Positions 7,085 through 14,640 of a stretch of DNA of 22,663 nt are shown in pieces. The stretch covers positions 1 through 22,663 of the forward strand of contig SKKV01000145.1 in assembly GCA_007123575.1 (NCBI GenBank), read 5' to 3'. Position 1 is the first letter of the stretch. Every line of letters begins with the position of its first letter. The notes under the pieces are model-generated. The model was not told the DNA's origin and did not search any database. It saw nothing but the letters and a program-made list of their open reading frames with translations. Both the position numbers and the translations under genes were made by a program. The stretch comes from Wenzhouxiangella sp. GTDB taxonomy: Bacteria; Pseudomonadota; Gammaproteobacteria; Xanthomonadales; Wenzhouxiangellaceae.

Positions 7085-9237
7085 GCCTGATCAAGCTCCA
7101 GATCAATCTTGCGCTCTTCAATGCTGACGGACAGAACGCGCACTCGAACCTTGTCGGCCAGGCTGAAACTGAAACCGCGGCGCTTTCCGGTCAACTTGTG
7201 CCGGACCGGATCGAAGTTGTAATAGTCATTCGGCATGGCCGTGACATGAACCAGACCGCTGACCCCGAAGCGGGTGATTTCGACAAACAGGCCAAAGCTG
7301 GTCACGCCGGTGACCACGCCGTCAAACGAATCACCGAGATGGCGCTGCATGAACTGGCACTTGAGCCGATCGTCAACGTCGCGCCCGGCATCCTCAGCCC
7401 GCCGCTCGGTCCACGAGCAATGCCGGCCCAGCTCGACCATGCGCGACTCGCTATAGGGAAAACGTTGCTCGGGCTGACGTCGACACAAATGCTTGATCGC
7501 CCGGTGCAGGAGCAGATCCGGATAGCGCCGAATCGGCGAGGTAAAGTGGGCGTAGTCGCTCAAGGCAAGGCCGAAATGGCCCTTGTTCTCAGGCTGATAA
7601 ACGGCCAGGCTCAGGCTCCGCAACAACACGGCGTTGAGCAGTGACTCATTGTCGCGACCGGCGACCTGGCTCTGCAGCGAAGCAAACTGGGCCGGCTCGG
7701 GCGCGTCCTTCCAGTTCACTTTCAAGCCCTGAGCGCGAATGAATTCTTCAAGGCCTTCGAGCTTGTCGGCCGGCGGCGGCTCATGCACCCGGTACAGCAT
7801 GGCCAGGCTGCTGCGGCCGATATAGCGCGCGGCCTCGACGTTGGCCGCAACCATCAGCTCCTCGATCAGGCGATGGGTGTCATGACGCTGGCGACGCCGA
7901 ATGTCGGCAACCCGCCCCTCTTCATCGAACTGGAAATAGACTTCCTGCGAATCGAAGTCAAGGGCACCGCGCCGCTGACGTCGCTTGTACAAGACCCGAA
8001 ACGCGTCGAACAAGGCATCCAGATTAGGCAGCACGTGCTCGAATCGCTTTCTCAGCTCGCTGTCGCCGCTGGCCATCATGCGCTGAACCTGGTCATAGGT
8101 CAGACGGGCGTGCGAGCGCATGACCGCCTCGTAAAAGCGACTGGACTTGACCTTGCCGCCCTCATCCAGGCGCATCTCGCAGACCACGCACAGTCGATCC
8201 TCATCGGGCCTGAGCGAACACAATCCGTTGGACAGGGTCTCCGGCAACATCGGCAAAACGCGATCGGGGAAGTACACCGAGGTGCCGCGGCGGTGGGCCT
8301 CCTGGTCCAGGGCCGAATCCGGCTGCACGTACTCAGCCACGTCGGCAATGGCTACCAACACACGCAGGCCCGAATCGGTGCGCTCGGCAAACACCGCATC
8401 GTCAAAGTCGCGCGCATCGGCGCCGTCGATGGTCAGCAGGGGCAGGTCGCGCAAGTCACGACGTTTGGCGGCGATCGATGAATCAATACTGTCGCCAAAG
8501 CTTTCTGCCTGGGTCAGCACCGGTTCGGGAAACTCTGGCTCCAGGCCGTGGCTGAAGATGGCGACATCCGTGGCCATGCCCGGCTCGTCGGCATGGCCGA
8601 GCACGGCAATGATTTCGCCGACAGCCGAGCGCTCCACGGTCGGCGGCTTGTCGATCCTGGCGACAACGATCTGGCCCGGCGAGGCATTGCCGACCCGCTC
8701 GAGCGGAATCAGGACGTCGTGGATCAGGCGAGGATCATCGGGAACCACCATGGCCAGGCCGCTCTCCAACAGCAGTCGGCCCACCACTTTCTGGTGGACC
8801 CGCTCAACCACTTCGACAATGCCACCCTCGCGCCGTCCGCGCCGGTCCATGCCGGTGACGGCAGCCAGCACCTTGTCGCCATGAAAGACCTGGCGCATCT
8901 GCCGTGGCGACAAATAGAGATCATCGCCGCCATCGTCTGGAATGACGAAGCCGAAGCCGTCCGGGTGCGCACTGATCCGGCCCCGGACCAGGTCCATGTC
9001 GGCGGCCAGGCCGTAGGCGGCGCGGCGATTGCGCACCACTTCTCCGGCAGCTATCAACTTTTCCAGCACGGGTTTGACCAACGCATCCGACTGCGCCTTG
9101 TCCAGGCCCAGCGACTCGGACAGGGCGCGGCGAGTGACGGGTCGGCTGGCTTCGGTCAACAACTGGCGAATCTGCTCGGTAGTGACCGATGGTTTGCTGG
9201 CAGACATTTCAGGTTCCGATGAATGGGCAGGCTTCAT
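7081..9237 (-). CDS. rnr: Ribonuclease R
   Basis: A 3'-to-5' processive exoribonuclease that degrades structured RNA and takes part in rRNA quality control. From the ATG at 9237 it has 718 residues: a winged-helix N-terminal domain (TTEQIRQLLTEASRPVTRRALSE region), two cold-shock domains, the RNB catalytic domain with DGADARDFDDAV at about 271-282 carrying the metal-binding aspartates, and a C-terminal S1 domain (FDGVVTGVTSFGLFVEI). The chosen start has an AAGG about five bases upstream; an ATG at 9207 is an alternative. The protein stops just after the S1 domain and lacks the Lys-rich tail of the E. coli enzyme (813 residues). First gene of the rnr-rlmB-deaminase operon, divergent from mltD. 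Confidence 0.96.
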   Translation of the reverse strand: MKPAHSSEPEMSASKPSVTTEQIRQLLTEASRPVTRRALSESLGLDKAQSDALVKPVLEKLIAAGEVVRNRRAAYGLAADMDLVRGRISAHPDGFGFVIPDDGGDDLYLSPRQMRQVFHGDKVLAAVTGMDRRGRREGGIVEVVERVHQKVVGRLLLESGLAMVVPDDPRLIHDVLIPLERVGNASPGQIVVARIDKPPTVERSAVGEIIAVLGHADEPGMATDVAIFSHGLEPEFPEPVLTQAESFGDSIDSSIAAKRRDLRDLPLLTIDGADARDFDDAVFAERTDSGLRVLVAIADVAEYVQPDSALDQEAHRRGTSVYFPDRVLPMLPETLSNGLCSLRPDEDRLCVVCEMRLDEGGKVKSSRFYEAVMRSHARLTYDQVQRMMASGDSELRKRFEHVLPNLDALFDAFRVLYKRRQRRGALDFDSQEVYFQFDEEGRVADIRRRQRHDTHRLIEELMVAANVEAARYIGRSSLAMLYRVHEPPPADKLEGLEEFIRAQGLKVNWKDAPEPAQFASLQSQVAGRDNESLLNAVLLRSLSLAVYQPENKGHFGLALSDYAHFTSPIRRYPDLLLHRAIKHLCRRQPEQRFPYSESRMVELGRHCSWTERRAEDAGRDVDDRLKCQFMQRHLGDSFDGVVTGVTSFGLFVEITRFGVSGLVHVTAMPNDYYNFDPVRHKLTGKRRGFSFSLADKVRVRVLSVSIEERKIDLELDQA

Positions 9238-9275
9238 TGTAGCCTTGGTGGTTTGAAAGCTGTGGCGGCCAGCGC

Positions 9276-9303
9276 TTGACCTGAGGCCACAGCGCAGGAT
9301 AAT
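9276..9303 (+). promoter_or_regulatory. Probable sigma-70 promoter of the mltD operon
   Basis: TTGACC at 9276-9281 and GATAAT at 9298-9303 are 16 bases apart; each differs from the -35 and -10 consensus at one position. Transcription would begin near 9310, about 30 bases before the ATG at 9339. It lies in the 101-base divergent gap shared with rnr. Confidence 0.65.
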
Positions 9304-9338
9304 GACGGGTTTGTTTGCCACATCCTTGAAAGATTCAG

Positions 9339-10973
9339 ATGACGTTAAGGCAACTCGCTAGATTCCGTCCCGGCCGGCTCTTGGCGGCACTGCTGCTAGG
9401 CAGTTTCCTGGCAGCCTGCGCCACGCTCGACGGTCGCTCCGACAGCCAGACTGTCGACCAAGCACCGGCACCACCGCTGCCGCCCTACTACCTGCGCGCT
9501 CAGCTGGACAATCCGTTTCAAACCATAGACGATGCCGTCCGCCGTGTCGGCAGCTTGCGCGCGCCAGCCGCCGACGATGACGATGATGATCTCTGGCAAC
9601 GGGTGATTCAGCGCTTTGCCTTTGCCGAATGTCCAGACGGCAGCCGTGCCCAGCAGTGGGCGCAGTGGTTCGGTGATCGACCCGACTACATGGAGCGCGT
9701 GCTGACCCGAGCCCAGCCCTGGCTCTACGATATCGCCGGCGAAATCGAGGCGCGCGACCTGCCGGGCGAACTGGCCCTGCTGCCAATCGTCGAAAGCGCT
9801 TACGACCCCTTTGCCTACTCGCACGGGCGCGCCTCGGGTGCCTGGCAATTCCTGAGCGGCACGGCGCGAGATTACGGCATCGAAATCAACGAGTTCTACG
9901 ATGGCCGACGCGACGTATACGCGGCCACTCGTGCAGCACTTGACTACATGTCCTACCTGGGCAATCGCTTTGGCGGCGACTGGGAGCTGGCCCTGGCCGC
10001 CTATAACGCCGGTCAGGGACGGGTCAATCGTGCCGTTCAGCGCAACCGGGCGCGCGGCCGGCCGACCACGTTCGACGACCTGGTACTGCCTCGCGAAACG
10101 CGCGCCTATGTGCCGAAGATGCACGGCCTGGGCTGCCTGTTCCTGGAGCCGGAGCGTTACGGCCTGGCCCTGCCGAAATGGCCGAACCAACCGACTGTGG
10201 CCAAGGTGGAACTGGAAGGCCCGACCGATATCGTTGTGCTGTCGGCCCGGGCCGACCTTGACCTGGCCGAACTGTTGGCGCTGAATGCAGGACTCAACCG
10301 GCACCTGACCTCGCCTACAGGTCCACACCATTTGATCGTACCGGCGGATCGAGAATCATCCGTAAAGGAAACGCTGCCATCGCTGAACGGCGAACAAACC
10401 ATCGTCTGGCGCGAAATTTCAGTGCGCCGGGGTGATACCTTGTCCGGCCTTGCCCAGCGCCACAACACCAGCGTGCGCGCCTTGCGCGAAGCCAATAATA
10501 TCAACGGCGACATGCTGTCCATTGGCCAGGTACTCAAGCTGCCTGGCGAAGGCGTTGTTCCAGAAAATTCGGCTTACGCCGACCGCTACCAGGAACTGGC
10601 CAGCTTACAGGAAAGATTGCTACCTACCCGGCGCTTCCAGCACCAGGTCAGGCCGGGCGAAAGCCTGTGGCTGATTGCGCGCAACTATCGGGTCAGCGTT
10701 TCGGATATTCAGCGCTGGAACGGCATGGGGTCAAGCAGCCTGATTCGGCCCAGGCAGCGCCTGATGATCCACATGGACAGCCCCGGCAGCCGCGCCAGCG
10801 GCAGTCCCGCGCCGGCCTCGGCCAGCCATTACACGGTGCGCAACGGCGACTCGCTGTGGCTGATCGCGCGCCGCCACCAGGTGCGCCTGAATGACCTGAT
10901 GCGCTGGAACGGTCTGAATGAAACCAGCGTGCTGCGCCCGGGTCAGAGACTGGTAATCCGTCCCGGTGCCTGA
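9339..10973 (+). CDS. mltD: MltD-type membrane-bound lytic murein transglycosylase with three LysM domains
   Basis: A 544-residue lipoprotein that cleaves the glycan strands of peptidoglycan. The N terminus is a lipoprotein signal with lipobox LAAC (lipidated Cys27). The family-1 transglycosylase (SLT) domain spans about 135-260: the catalytic Glu152 lies in LLPIVESAYDP, followed by GASGAWQF-like RASGAWQFLSGTARDYG and the substrate motif LALAAYNAGQGRV. Three LysM peptidoglycan-binding repeats follow, beginning near residues 365, 430 and 498 (RRGDTLSGLA, RPGESLWLIA, RNGDSLWLIA). The last two are very alike, suggesting duplication. The start is the ATG at 9339 with only a weak ribosome site. 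The gene heads an operon with the M23 peptidase gene four bases after its stop, pairing a glycan-cutting and a peptide-cutting enzyme. Confidence 0.93.
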   Translation: MTLRQLARFRPGRLLAALLLGSFLAACATLDGRSDSQTVDQAPAPPLPPYYLRAQLDNPFQTIDDAVRRVGSLRAPAADDDDDDLWQRVIQRFAFAECPDGSRAQQWAQWFGDRPDYMERVLTRAQPWLYDIAGEIEARDLPGELALLPIVESAYDPFAYSHGRASGAWQFLSGTARDYGIEINEFYDGRRDVYAATRAALDYMSYLGNRFGGDWELALAAYNAGQGRVNRAVQRNRARGRPTTFDDLVLPRETRAYVPKMHGLGCLFLEPERYGLALPKWPNQPTVAKVELEGPTDIVVLSARADLDLAELLALNAGLNRHLTSPTGPHHLIVPADRESSVKETLPSLNGEQTIVWREISVRRGDTLSGLAQRHNTSVRALREANNINGDMLSIGQVLKLPGEGVVPENSAYADRYQELASLQERLLPTRRFQHQVRPGESLWLIARNYRVSVSDIQRWNGMGSSSLIRPRQRLMIHMDSPGSRASGSPAPASASHYTVRNGDSLWLIARRHQVRLNDLMRWNGLNETSVLRPGQRLVIRPGA

Positions 10974-10977
10974 ACCG

Positions 10978-11826
10978 ATGAAATCCATTGTTCGCCCCGC
11001 TTTTCTGACTGTTTTCGCCCTGGCCTGGCTGGCAGCGGCCGCCCTTGCCGAGAAGCCGGACGACAAACCGGCAGTGGTGCTTGACGGCGAGCTGGTTCAG
11101 GGGGGACTCGTGTTTGGCCAGGCACCGGCCGGCAGTTCGGTGAAAATGAACGGCCAGGAGCTGATGATCTCCACTGACGGCCATTTCGTTTTCGGCTTCG
11201 ACCGCGATGATGTCAGCGAACACGAACTGCTGGTCACTTTTCCAGACGGCGAGCAATGGCAGCAGCGCTTTCGTCCGACCGAGCGCGAATTCGATATCCA
11301 GCGTATCGATGGCCTGGCCAGCGAACACGTCACCCCGCCCCATTCCGTGCTGGAGCGCATTCGCAACGAAGCGGCCATGACACGCAGGGCCCGCGAGCGG
11401 CGAGACTCGCGCACCGACTGGACCGACGGCTGGATCTGGCCGGTTACCGGCCCGATTACCGGAGTCTATGGCAGCCAGCGCATCCTCAACGGCCAGCCGC
11501 GCAATCCGCACTGGGGCCTCGACATTGCCGCCCCGACCGGCACGCCGGTCAAGGCACCGGCCGGCGGCATCATCACCCTGACCCATGATGACATGTATTT
11601 TTCCGGCGGCACGATTTTCCTCGACCATGGTCACGGCCTGGTGTCCGCCTTTCTCCACTTGAGCGCCATTTCCGTGGAAGAGGGACAGCGCGTGGAACAA
11701 GGCGAGCTGATCGGCAAGGTCGGCGCCACTGGCCGCGCCACGGGCCCGCACCTGGACTGGCGAATCAACGTCGGCAATACCCGCGTTGACCCCTACCTGC
11801 TCCTGCCCGAACGGAGCGATCCTTGA
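10978..11826 (+). CDS. Secreted M23 (LytM-type) peptidoglycan endopeptidase or LytM-family factor
   Basis: A 282-residue exported protein: signal peptide at about 1-24 (ends AAAALAEKP), a middle domain rich in beta strand, and a C-terminal M23 domain at about 145-275. Expected zinc and catalytic positions are His178 and Asp182 (HWGLD), His227 (FLHLS) and His258 in GPHLDWR. At the second position of the usual HxH pair there is Asp260. Such HLD variants occur in proteobacterial M23 proteins; whether this one is active or a degenerate activator cannot be told from the sequence. The ATG at 10978 is chosen because it starts a good signal peptide; a GTG at 10966 is in frame. It lies four bases after mltD and overlaps the next gene, so it is co-transcribed. 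Confidence 0.88.
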   Translation: MKSIVRPAFLTVFALAWLAAAALAEKPDDKPAVVLDGELVQGGLVFGQAPAGSSVKMNGQELMISTDGHFVFGFDRDDVSEHELLVTFPDGEQWQQRFRPTEREFDIQRIDGLASEHVTPPHSVLERIRNEAAMTRRARERRDSRTDWTDGWIWPVTGPITGVYGSQRILNGQPRNPHWGLDIAAPTGTPVKAPAGGIITLTHDDMYFSGGTIFLDHGHGLVSAFLHLSAISVEEGQRVEQGELIGKVGATGRATGPHLDWRINVGNTRVDPYLLLPERSDP

Positions 11827-12719
11827 TTCAGCGTCAAGCCCGAACGACTCATGAATTCTTCGGGCTAGCCCTGCCCGCTGCCTTGCTGCTGCTGGCCGGC
11901 TGCGCCACGGTGCCCGATGACCGAGCTGCTGACAGACCTTCGGCCGAAGCGCGCGCGCTGATCGAAATCAGCCAGGCGCTGCCCGGCGAATATCTGTCCA
12001 GCCGCAATCGTCGTCAGCGCGAAGCCGACGAAGCGCCGCTACGCATCAGCATCGAGACGCTGCCGTCAGATCGGCTTGGCCAGGCCGGGTTCATGCTCAG
12101 CCAGCGCCAGGGCGACGGGCCCACCAGGCATTTTCTGGTTGCCATGGATGTCGAAGATCAGGGGCGGATCGGTGGCGCTTTCGCTCCGGTGGATGAGAAC
12201 GGCCAGGTTCGCCGCCGCTGCGATATGCGTTTTTCCCTGCACAGCAACGGCTTCAGCGGCGAGACCGACCCTCAAACCTGCCGCTTCGGTGCCGACCAAA
12301 GCACCGGCCTGCTCAAGGAAATCGCCTTTGACGGAACGCTGCTGGTGATCGCCGACCGCTTGATCGACCTGGAAAGCGGCGAATCGCTTGCCAGCGACCA
12401 GGTTCATCGTTTTGTTCGAATTCGGCCCTATGCCGGCTGGGCTGGCCGTCTCGAAGGCAATAACTGGCGCCTGGTCAGGCAACTTGACCTGGCAACAGGA
12501 GAGGCAAGAGAGCCTGCCGATGCAGCGAACATGTCACTGGGGCTGCATCTGGAACTTGAAGCCATCGAGCTACAGGAAGGCGAAGAAATCGTGCTCAGGC
12601 TGAACGTATCCGACAGCGAAACAGGCGCGGTGCTAGGCCAGGCCTGGGCTGACCCGGATGCCGAATCGCTGGGCCTTGCCCTGCCCGACATTCAGATCGG
12701 CCTACGCCTGCTGCGTTAG
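11823..12719 (+). CDS. Lipoprotein of unknown function, possibly CpcT/CpeT-like
   Basis: A 298-residue protein with a lipoprotein signal (LLLLAGC, Cys at about 27). It starts at TTG 11823, which overlaps the M23 stop as TTGA and has GGAG six bases upstream. Two regions follow: residues about 45-200 with GEYLSSRNRRQ at the start, then CDMRFSLHSNGFSGET and DRLIDLESGE, and a C-terminal beta-rich part. The spacing of GEY..., a Cys-bearing strand with FSGET, and D-x-x-x-D-x-x-S-G-E recalls the CpcT/CpeT (DUF1001) chromophore-lyase-like fold, which also occurs in non-photosynthetic bacteria. I hold this with low confidence. Its place behind two murein hydrolases suggests an outer-membrane accessory role. 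No catalytic motif is seen. Confidence 0.8.
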   Translation: MIQRQARTTHEFFGLALPAALLLLAGCATVPDDRAADRPSAEARALIEISQALPGEYLSSRNRRQREADEAPLRISIETLPSDRLGQAGFMLSQRQGDGPTRHFLVAMDVEDQGRIGGAFAPVDENGQVRRRCDMRFSLHSNGFSGETDPQTCRFGADQSTGLLKEIAFDGTLLVIADRLIDLESGESLASDQVHRFVRIRPYAGWAGRLEGNNWRLVRQLDLATGEAREPADAANMSLGLHLELEAIELQEGEEIVLRLNVSDSETGAVLGQAWADPDAESLGLALPDIQIGLRLLR

Positions 12720-12744
12720 CAGCAGGCATCCAGACGGGTTTTTT
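12706..12744 (+). terminator. Possible terminator at the end of the envelope operon
   Basis: A perfect nine-base-pair hairpin (12706-12714 with 12719-12727, loop GTTA) overlaps the lipoprotein stop codon. A run of six T follows at 12739-12744, but 11 bases after the stem, which is further than usual. It may end transcription weakly or act as an mRNA 3' stem before the convergent folE2. Confidence 0.35.
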
Positions 12745-13714
12745 ACTCGACCCAGCCCTTGGGGTGACCATCAATCGGCTGGTAGCCACCTTCCACGCCC
12801 TTGGTCACGATCGCCACCGCATTATGCGGATGCAGGCTTTCGAAGTGGCTGACCCGGGCCCAGAAATCGGTGATCTTGTCTTCGCCCTGCAACGCCGTCT
12901 GCACGCGCCGCGCCGCGTCTTCGCAGAACATCAAGTTCTGACCGTTCAATAGCGCGAACGCCTGCTCGTCTTCGCGCTTGACCGCGGACTGCACCGGCGT
13001 TTTCAGCGTGTCTTCGATCAAATCAATGATCTCGACAAAGGGGAAAGCCTCGAACGTGGGCGCCAGCTTGATCCGAATATCGGCAGCGCTGCGCTGACTG
13101 TGCGGCGTGGCGACGATTCCTTTTTCGCTGCCCAGCCAGTCGACGACCCTTTGGGCATCAACCGCGTCTCGGTCGCCAAAATCGGCCTTGAACTGCTGCT
13201 GGATAAGCTGCCTGGCCAGGGCGGCCGAGCACGGACAGGTGCTGGAGTAAACCACCTGGACGCCCATTTCCAGCTCGAAGGTCTTGCCCTGCAGGCTGGC
13301 GATCAGGCTGATCGGGTAGGACTTCCACCCGGTATTGTCACTAACCAGTGACTTGCGGCGGACCATGTATTCAAAATCGAGCCGCACCATGGCACGGTTG
13401 CTCAAGTCTTCGTGTGACTGCAGAAAGTCACGCAACAGGTGGCGCAGGGCCAGCGGTGTCACACTATGCTCCGCCAAGGCCCGGTCCAGGTGCAGGTAAA
13501 GGCGAGACATGTGGATGCCGCGTTTTTCCGGCACCGCCAGATCAACAAAAGCGCTGACCAGCGCCGGTGCCTGGGTGCGAACGCCCCCCGGCCCGTCCAG
13601 AAAGACCGGCAACTCAATATGGTTCATCCCCACCCAATCCAGCTTGCCGGCCACCTGGGCCTTGGCATGACTGGCAATATCGGGCATGTTCACGACTTTA
13701 CTGGTTTCTTTCAT
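12743..13714 (-). CDS. folE2: FolE2, GTP cyclohydrolase I type B
   Basis: A 323-residue enzyme that turns GTP into 7,8-dihydroneopterin triphosphate, the first step to folate (and queuosine-type deazapurines). It is the type-IB enzyme, structurally unlike FolE and able to work with metals other than zinc. Family signatures are VPEKRGIHMSRLY, the Cys motif SSTCPCSAALA with the metal-binding Cys near residue 160, TPHSQRSAADIRI, and the C-terminal HPHNAVAIV segment. The ATG at 13714 is chosen; a GTG two codons upstream is possible. The gene stands alone, convergent with the lipoprotein gene and downstream of tRNA-Pro. In some bacteria it is Zur-controlled, but I see no Zur-like palindrome upstream here. 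Confidence 0.95.
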   Translation of the reverse strand: MKETSKVVNMPDIASHAKAQVAGKLDWVGMNHIELPVFLDGPGGVRTQAPALVSAFVDLAVPEKRGIHMSRLYLHLDRALAEHSVTPLALRHLLRDFLQSHEDLSNRAMVRLDFEYMVRRKSLVSDNTGWKSYPISLIASLQGKTFELEMGVQVVYSSTCPCSAALARQLIQQQFKADFGDRDAVDAQRVVDWLGSEKGIVATPHSQRSAADIRIKLAPTFEAFPFVEIIDLIEDTLKTPVQSAVKREDEQAFALLNGQNLMFCEDAARRVQTALQGEDKITDFWARVSHFESLHPHNAVAIVTKGVEGGYQPIDGHPKGWVE

Positions 13715-13843
13715 CGACACTCGACTCCGAGTCTGGCTACAGCCGGTGAAGTCCGGCGGAGTGCGTAGTTAAGCTTAAGAGAATAAACAAACCGTGAGCA
13801 TTTGGCGACTTTTGCCAGACACTCGACGGAACAGGCAAGAAAA

Positions 13844-13920
13844 TGGTCGGAGCGGGGAGATTCGAACTCCCGACCCCCACAACCCCATTGTGGTGCGCTA
13901 CCAGGCTGCGCTACGCTCCG
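13844..13920 (-). tRNA. tRNA-Pro (anticodon GGG)
   Basis: A 77-base cloverleaf on the minus strand: acceptor stem CGGAGCG/CGCTCCG, D arm GCGCAGCCTGGTAGCGC, anticodon stem CCACA/TGTGG with loop ATGGGGT, and T arm GGGAG-TTCGAAT-CTCCC. The discriminator base is A and CCA is encoded (rc of 13844-13846). The anticodon is at 13884-13886 and reads CCC codons. It follows the merR gene of the thrS-to-merR cluster. Confidence 0.97.
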
Positions 13921-13950
13921 ACCGGAAAACTGCGAGGAATCACGGGCGCT

Positions 13951-13956
13951 ATTGTA
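13951..13956 (-). promoter_or_regulatory. Possible -10 element of the tRNA-Pro promoter
   Basis: On the minus strand TACAAT (one mismatch to TATAAT) lies about 30 bases before the mature tRNA 5' end. No convincing -35 element is present at the right distance, so the tRNA may also be read from the upstream cluster. Confidence 0.3.
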
Positions 13957-13997
13957 GCGTGAAATCAGTCTGGACGTTTGCTGTAATGCGGTCTGAA

Positions 13998-14354
13998 TCA
14001 GCGCCTGAGGACGTGCAGGACTTCTTCCAGCTCGGTTCGAATCTGGCGCACGAGCTGCTGCGACCGGGACACGTCATCCTGGGCCTTGGCTCCTTCCAGA
14101 CGCTGCCGCGCACCCAGGATGGTAAATCCCTGCTCATGCAGCAAACTGCGGATCTGACGAATCATCAAAACATCGTGACGCTGATAGTAGCGGCGGTTTC
14201 CGCGCCGCTTGACCGGCTTTAGCTGGGGAAATTCCTGCTCCCAATAGCGCAGTACGTGCGGTTTGACGCCGCACAATTCGCTGACCTCACCGATGGTGAA
14301 GTAGCGCTTGGCCGGTATGGCCGGAAGTTCCTGGTTACTCCCCGGATCCAGCAT
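13998..14354 (-). CDS. MerR-family transcriptional regulator linked to ihfA
   Basis: A 118-residue protein with a MerR winged-helix DNA-binding domain at about 17-87: YFTIGEVSELCGVKPHVLRYWEQEF, the wing RRGNRRYYQRHDV, and a following helix pair ending in GFTILGARQRL. A short coiled-coil dimerisation helix follows, but there is no effector domain and no cysteine metal site. This short type is regularly found just after ihfA in gammaproteobacteria. The ATG at 14354 overlaps ihfA by 20 bases and is preceded by GGAAG. The regulated genes are not known. It is co-transcribed with the translation genes upstream. Confidence 0.9.
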   Translation of the reverse strand: MLDPGSNQELPAIPAKRYFTIGEVSELCGVKPHVLRYWEQEFPQLKPVKRRGNRRYYQRHDVLMIRQIRSLLHEQGFTILGARQRLEGAKAQDDVSRSQQLVRQIRTELEEVLHVLRR

Positions 14355-14634
14355 AGGCTTCCACTCTTGCTCTCAATTTTTGACCCGGCTTGAACGTCAC
14401 CACGCGCCGAGCTGAAATCGGAATCTCTTCCCCGGTCTTCGGGTTGCGCCCGGGCCGCTGTCCCTTGTCGCGCAGCTGAAAGTTGCCGAAACCCGACAAT
14501 TTGACCGCCTCCCCCGCTTCCAGGGCCTCACCAATGGTCTCAAACCACTGGTCAACAAATTCCTTGGCCTCGCGCTTGTTCAGACCCACTTCTTCGAACA
14601 AGGTCTCCGCGAGATCCGCTTTGGTCAATGACAT
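14335..14634 (-). CDS. ihfA: Integration host factor alpha subunit
   Basis: A 99-residue nucleoid protein which, with IhfB, bends DNA sharply at specific sites. It shows the HU/IHF fold: helices LTKADLAETLFEEVGLNKREAKEFVDQWFE, strand KLSGFGNFQLRDK, and the DNA-intercalating arm GRNPKTGEEIPISARRVVTFKPG with the Pro that inserts into DNA. The ATG at 14634 has a GGTGGGG ribosome site; a GTG two codons earlier is less likely. It begins seven bases after pheT, the conserved pheT-ihfA order. IHF commonly assists sigma-54 promoters by bending DNA. Confidence 0.96.
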   Translation of the reverse strand: MSLTKADLAETLFEEVGLNKREAKEFVDQWFETIGEALEAGEAVKLSGFGNFQLRDKGQRPGRNPKTGEEIPISARRVVTFKPGQKLRARVEAYAGSGE

Positions 14635-14640
14635 CCCCAC

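Noticed and set aside
13721..13843. Zur box or riboswitch before folE2
   Set aside because: No A/T-rich Zur-type palindrome and no recognisable riboswitch core; only a five-pair GCCGG/CCGGC hairpin at 13742-13757.
13794..14222. Plus-strand open frame of 142 codons with a GEIRTPDPHNP-like segment
   Set aside because: It reads antisense through tRNA-Pro and merR; the GEIRTPDP-type peptide is a well-known false translation of tRNA genes.
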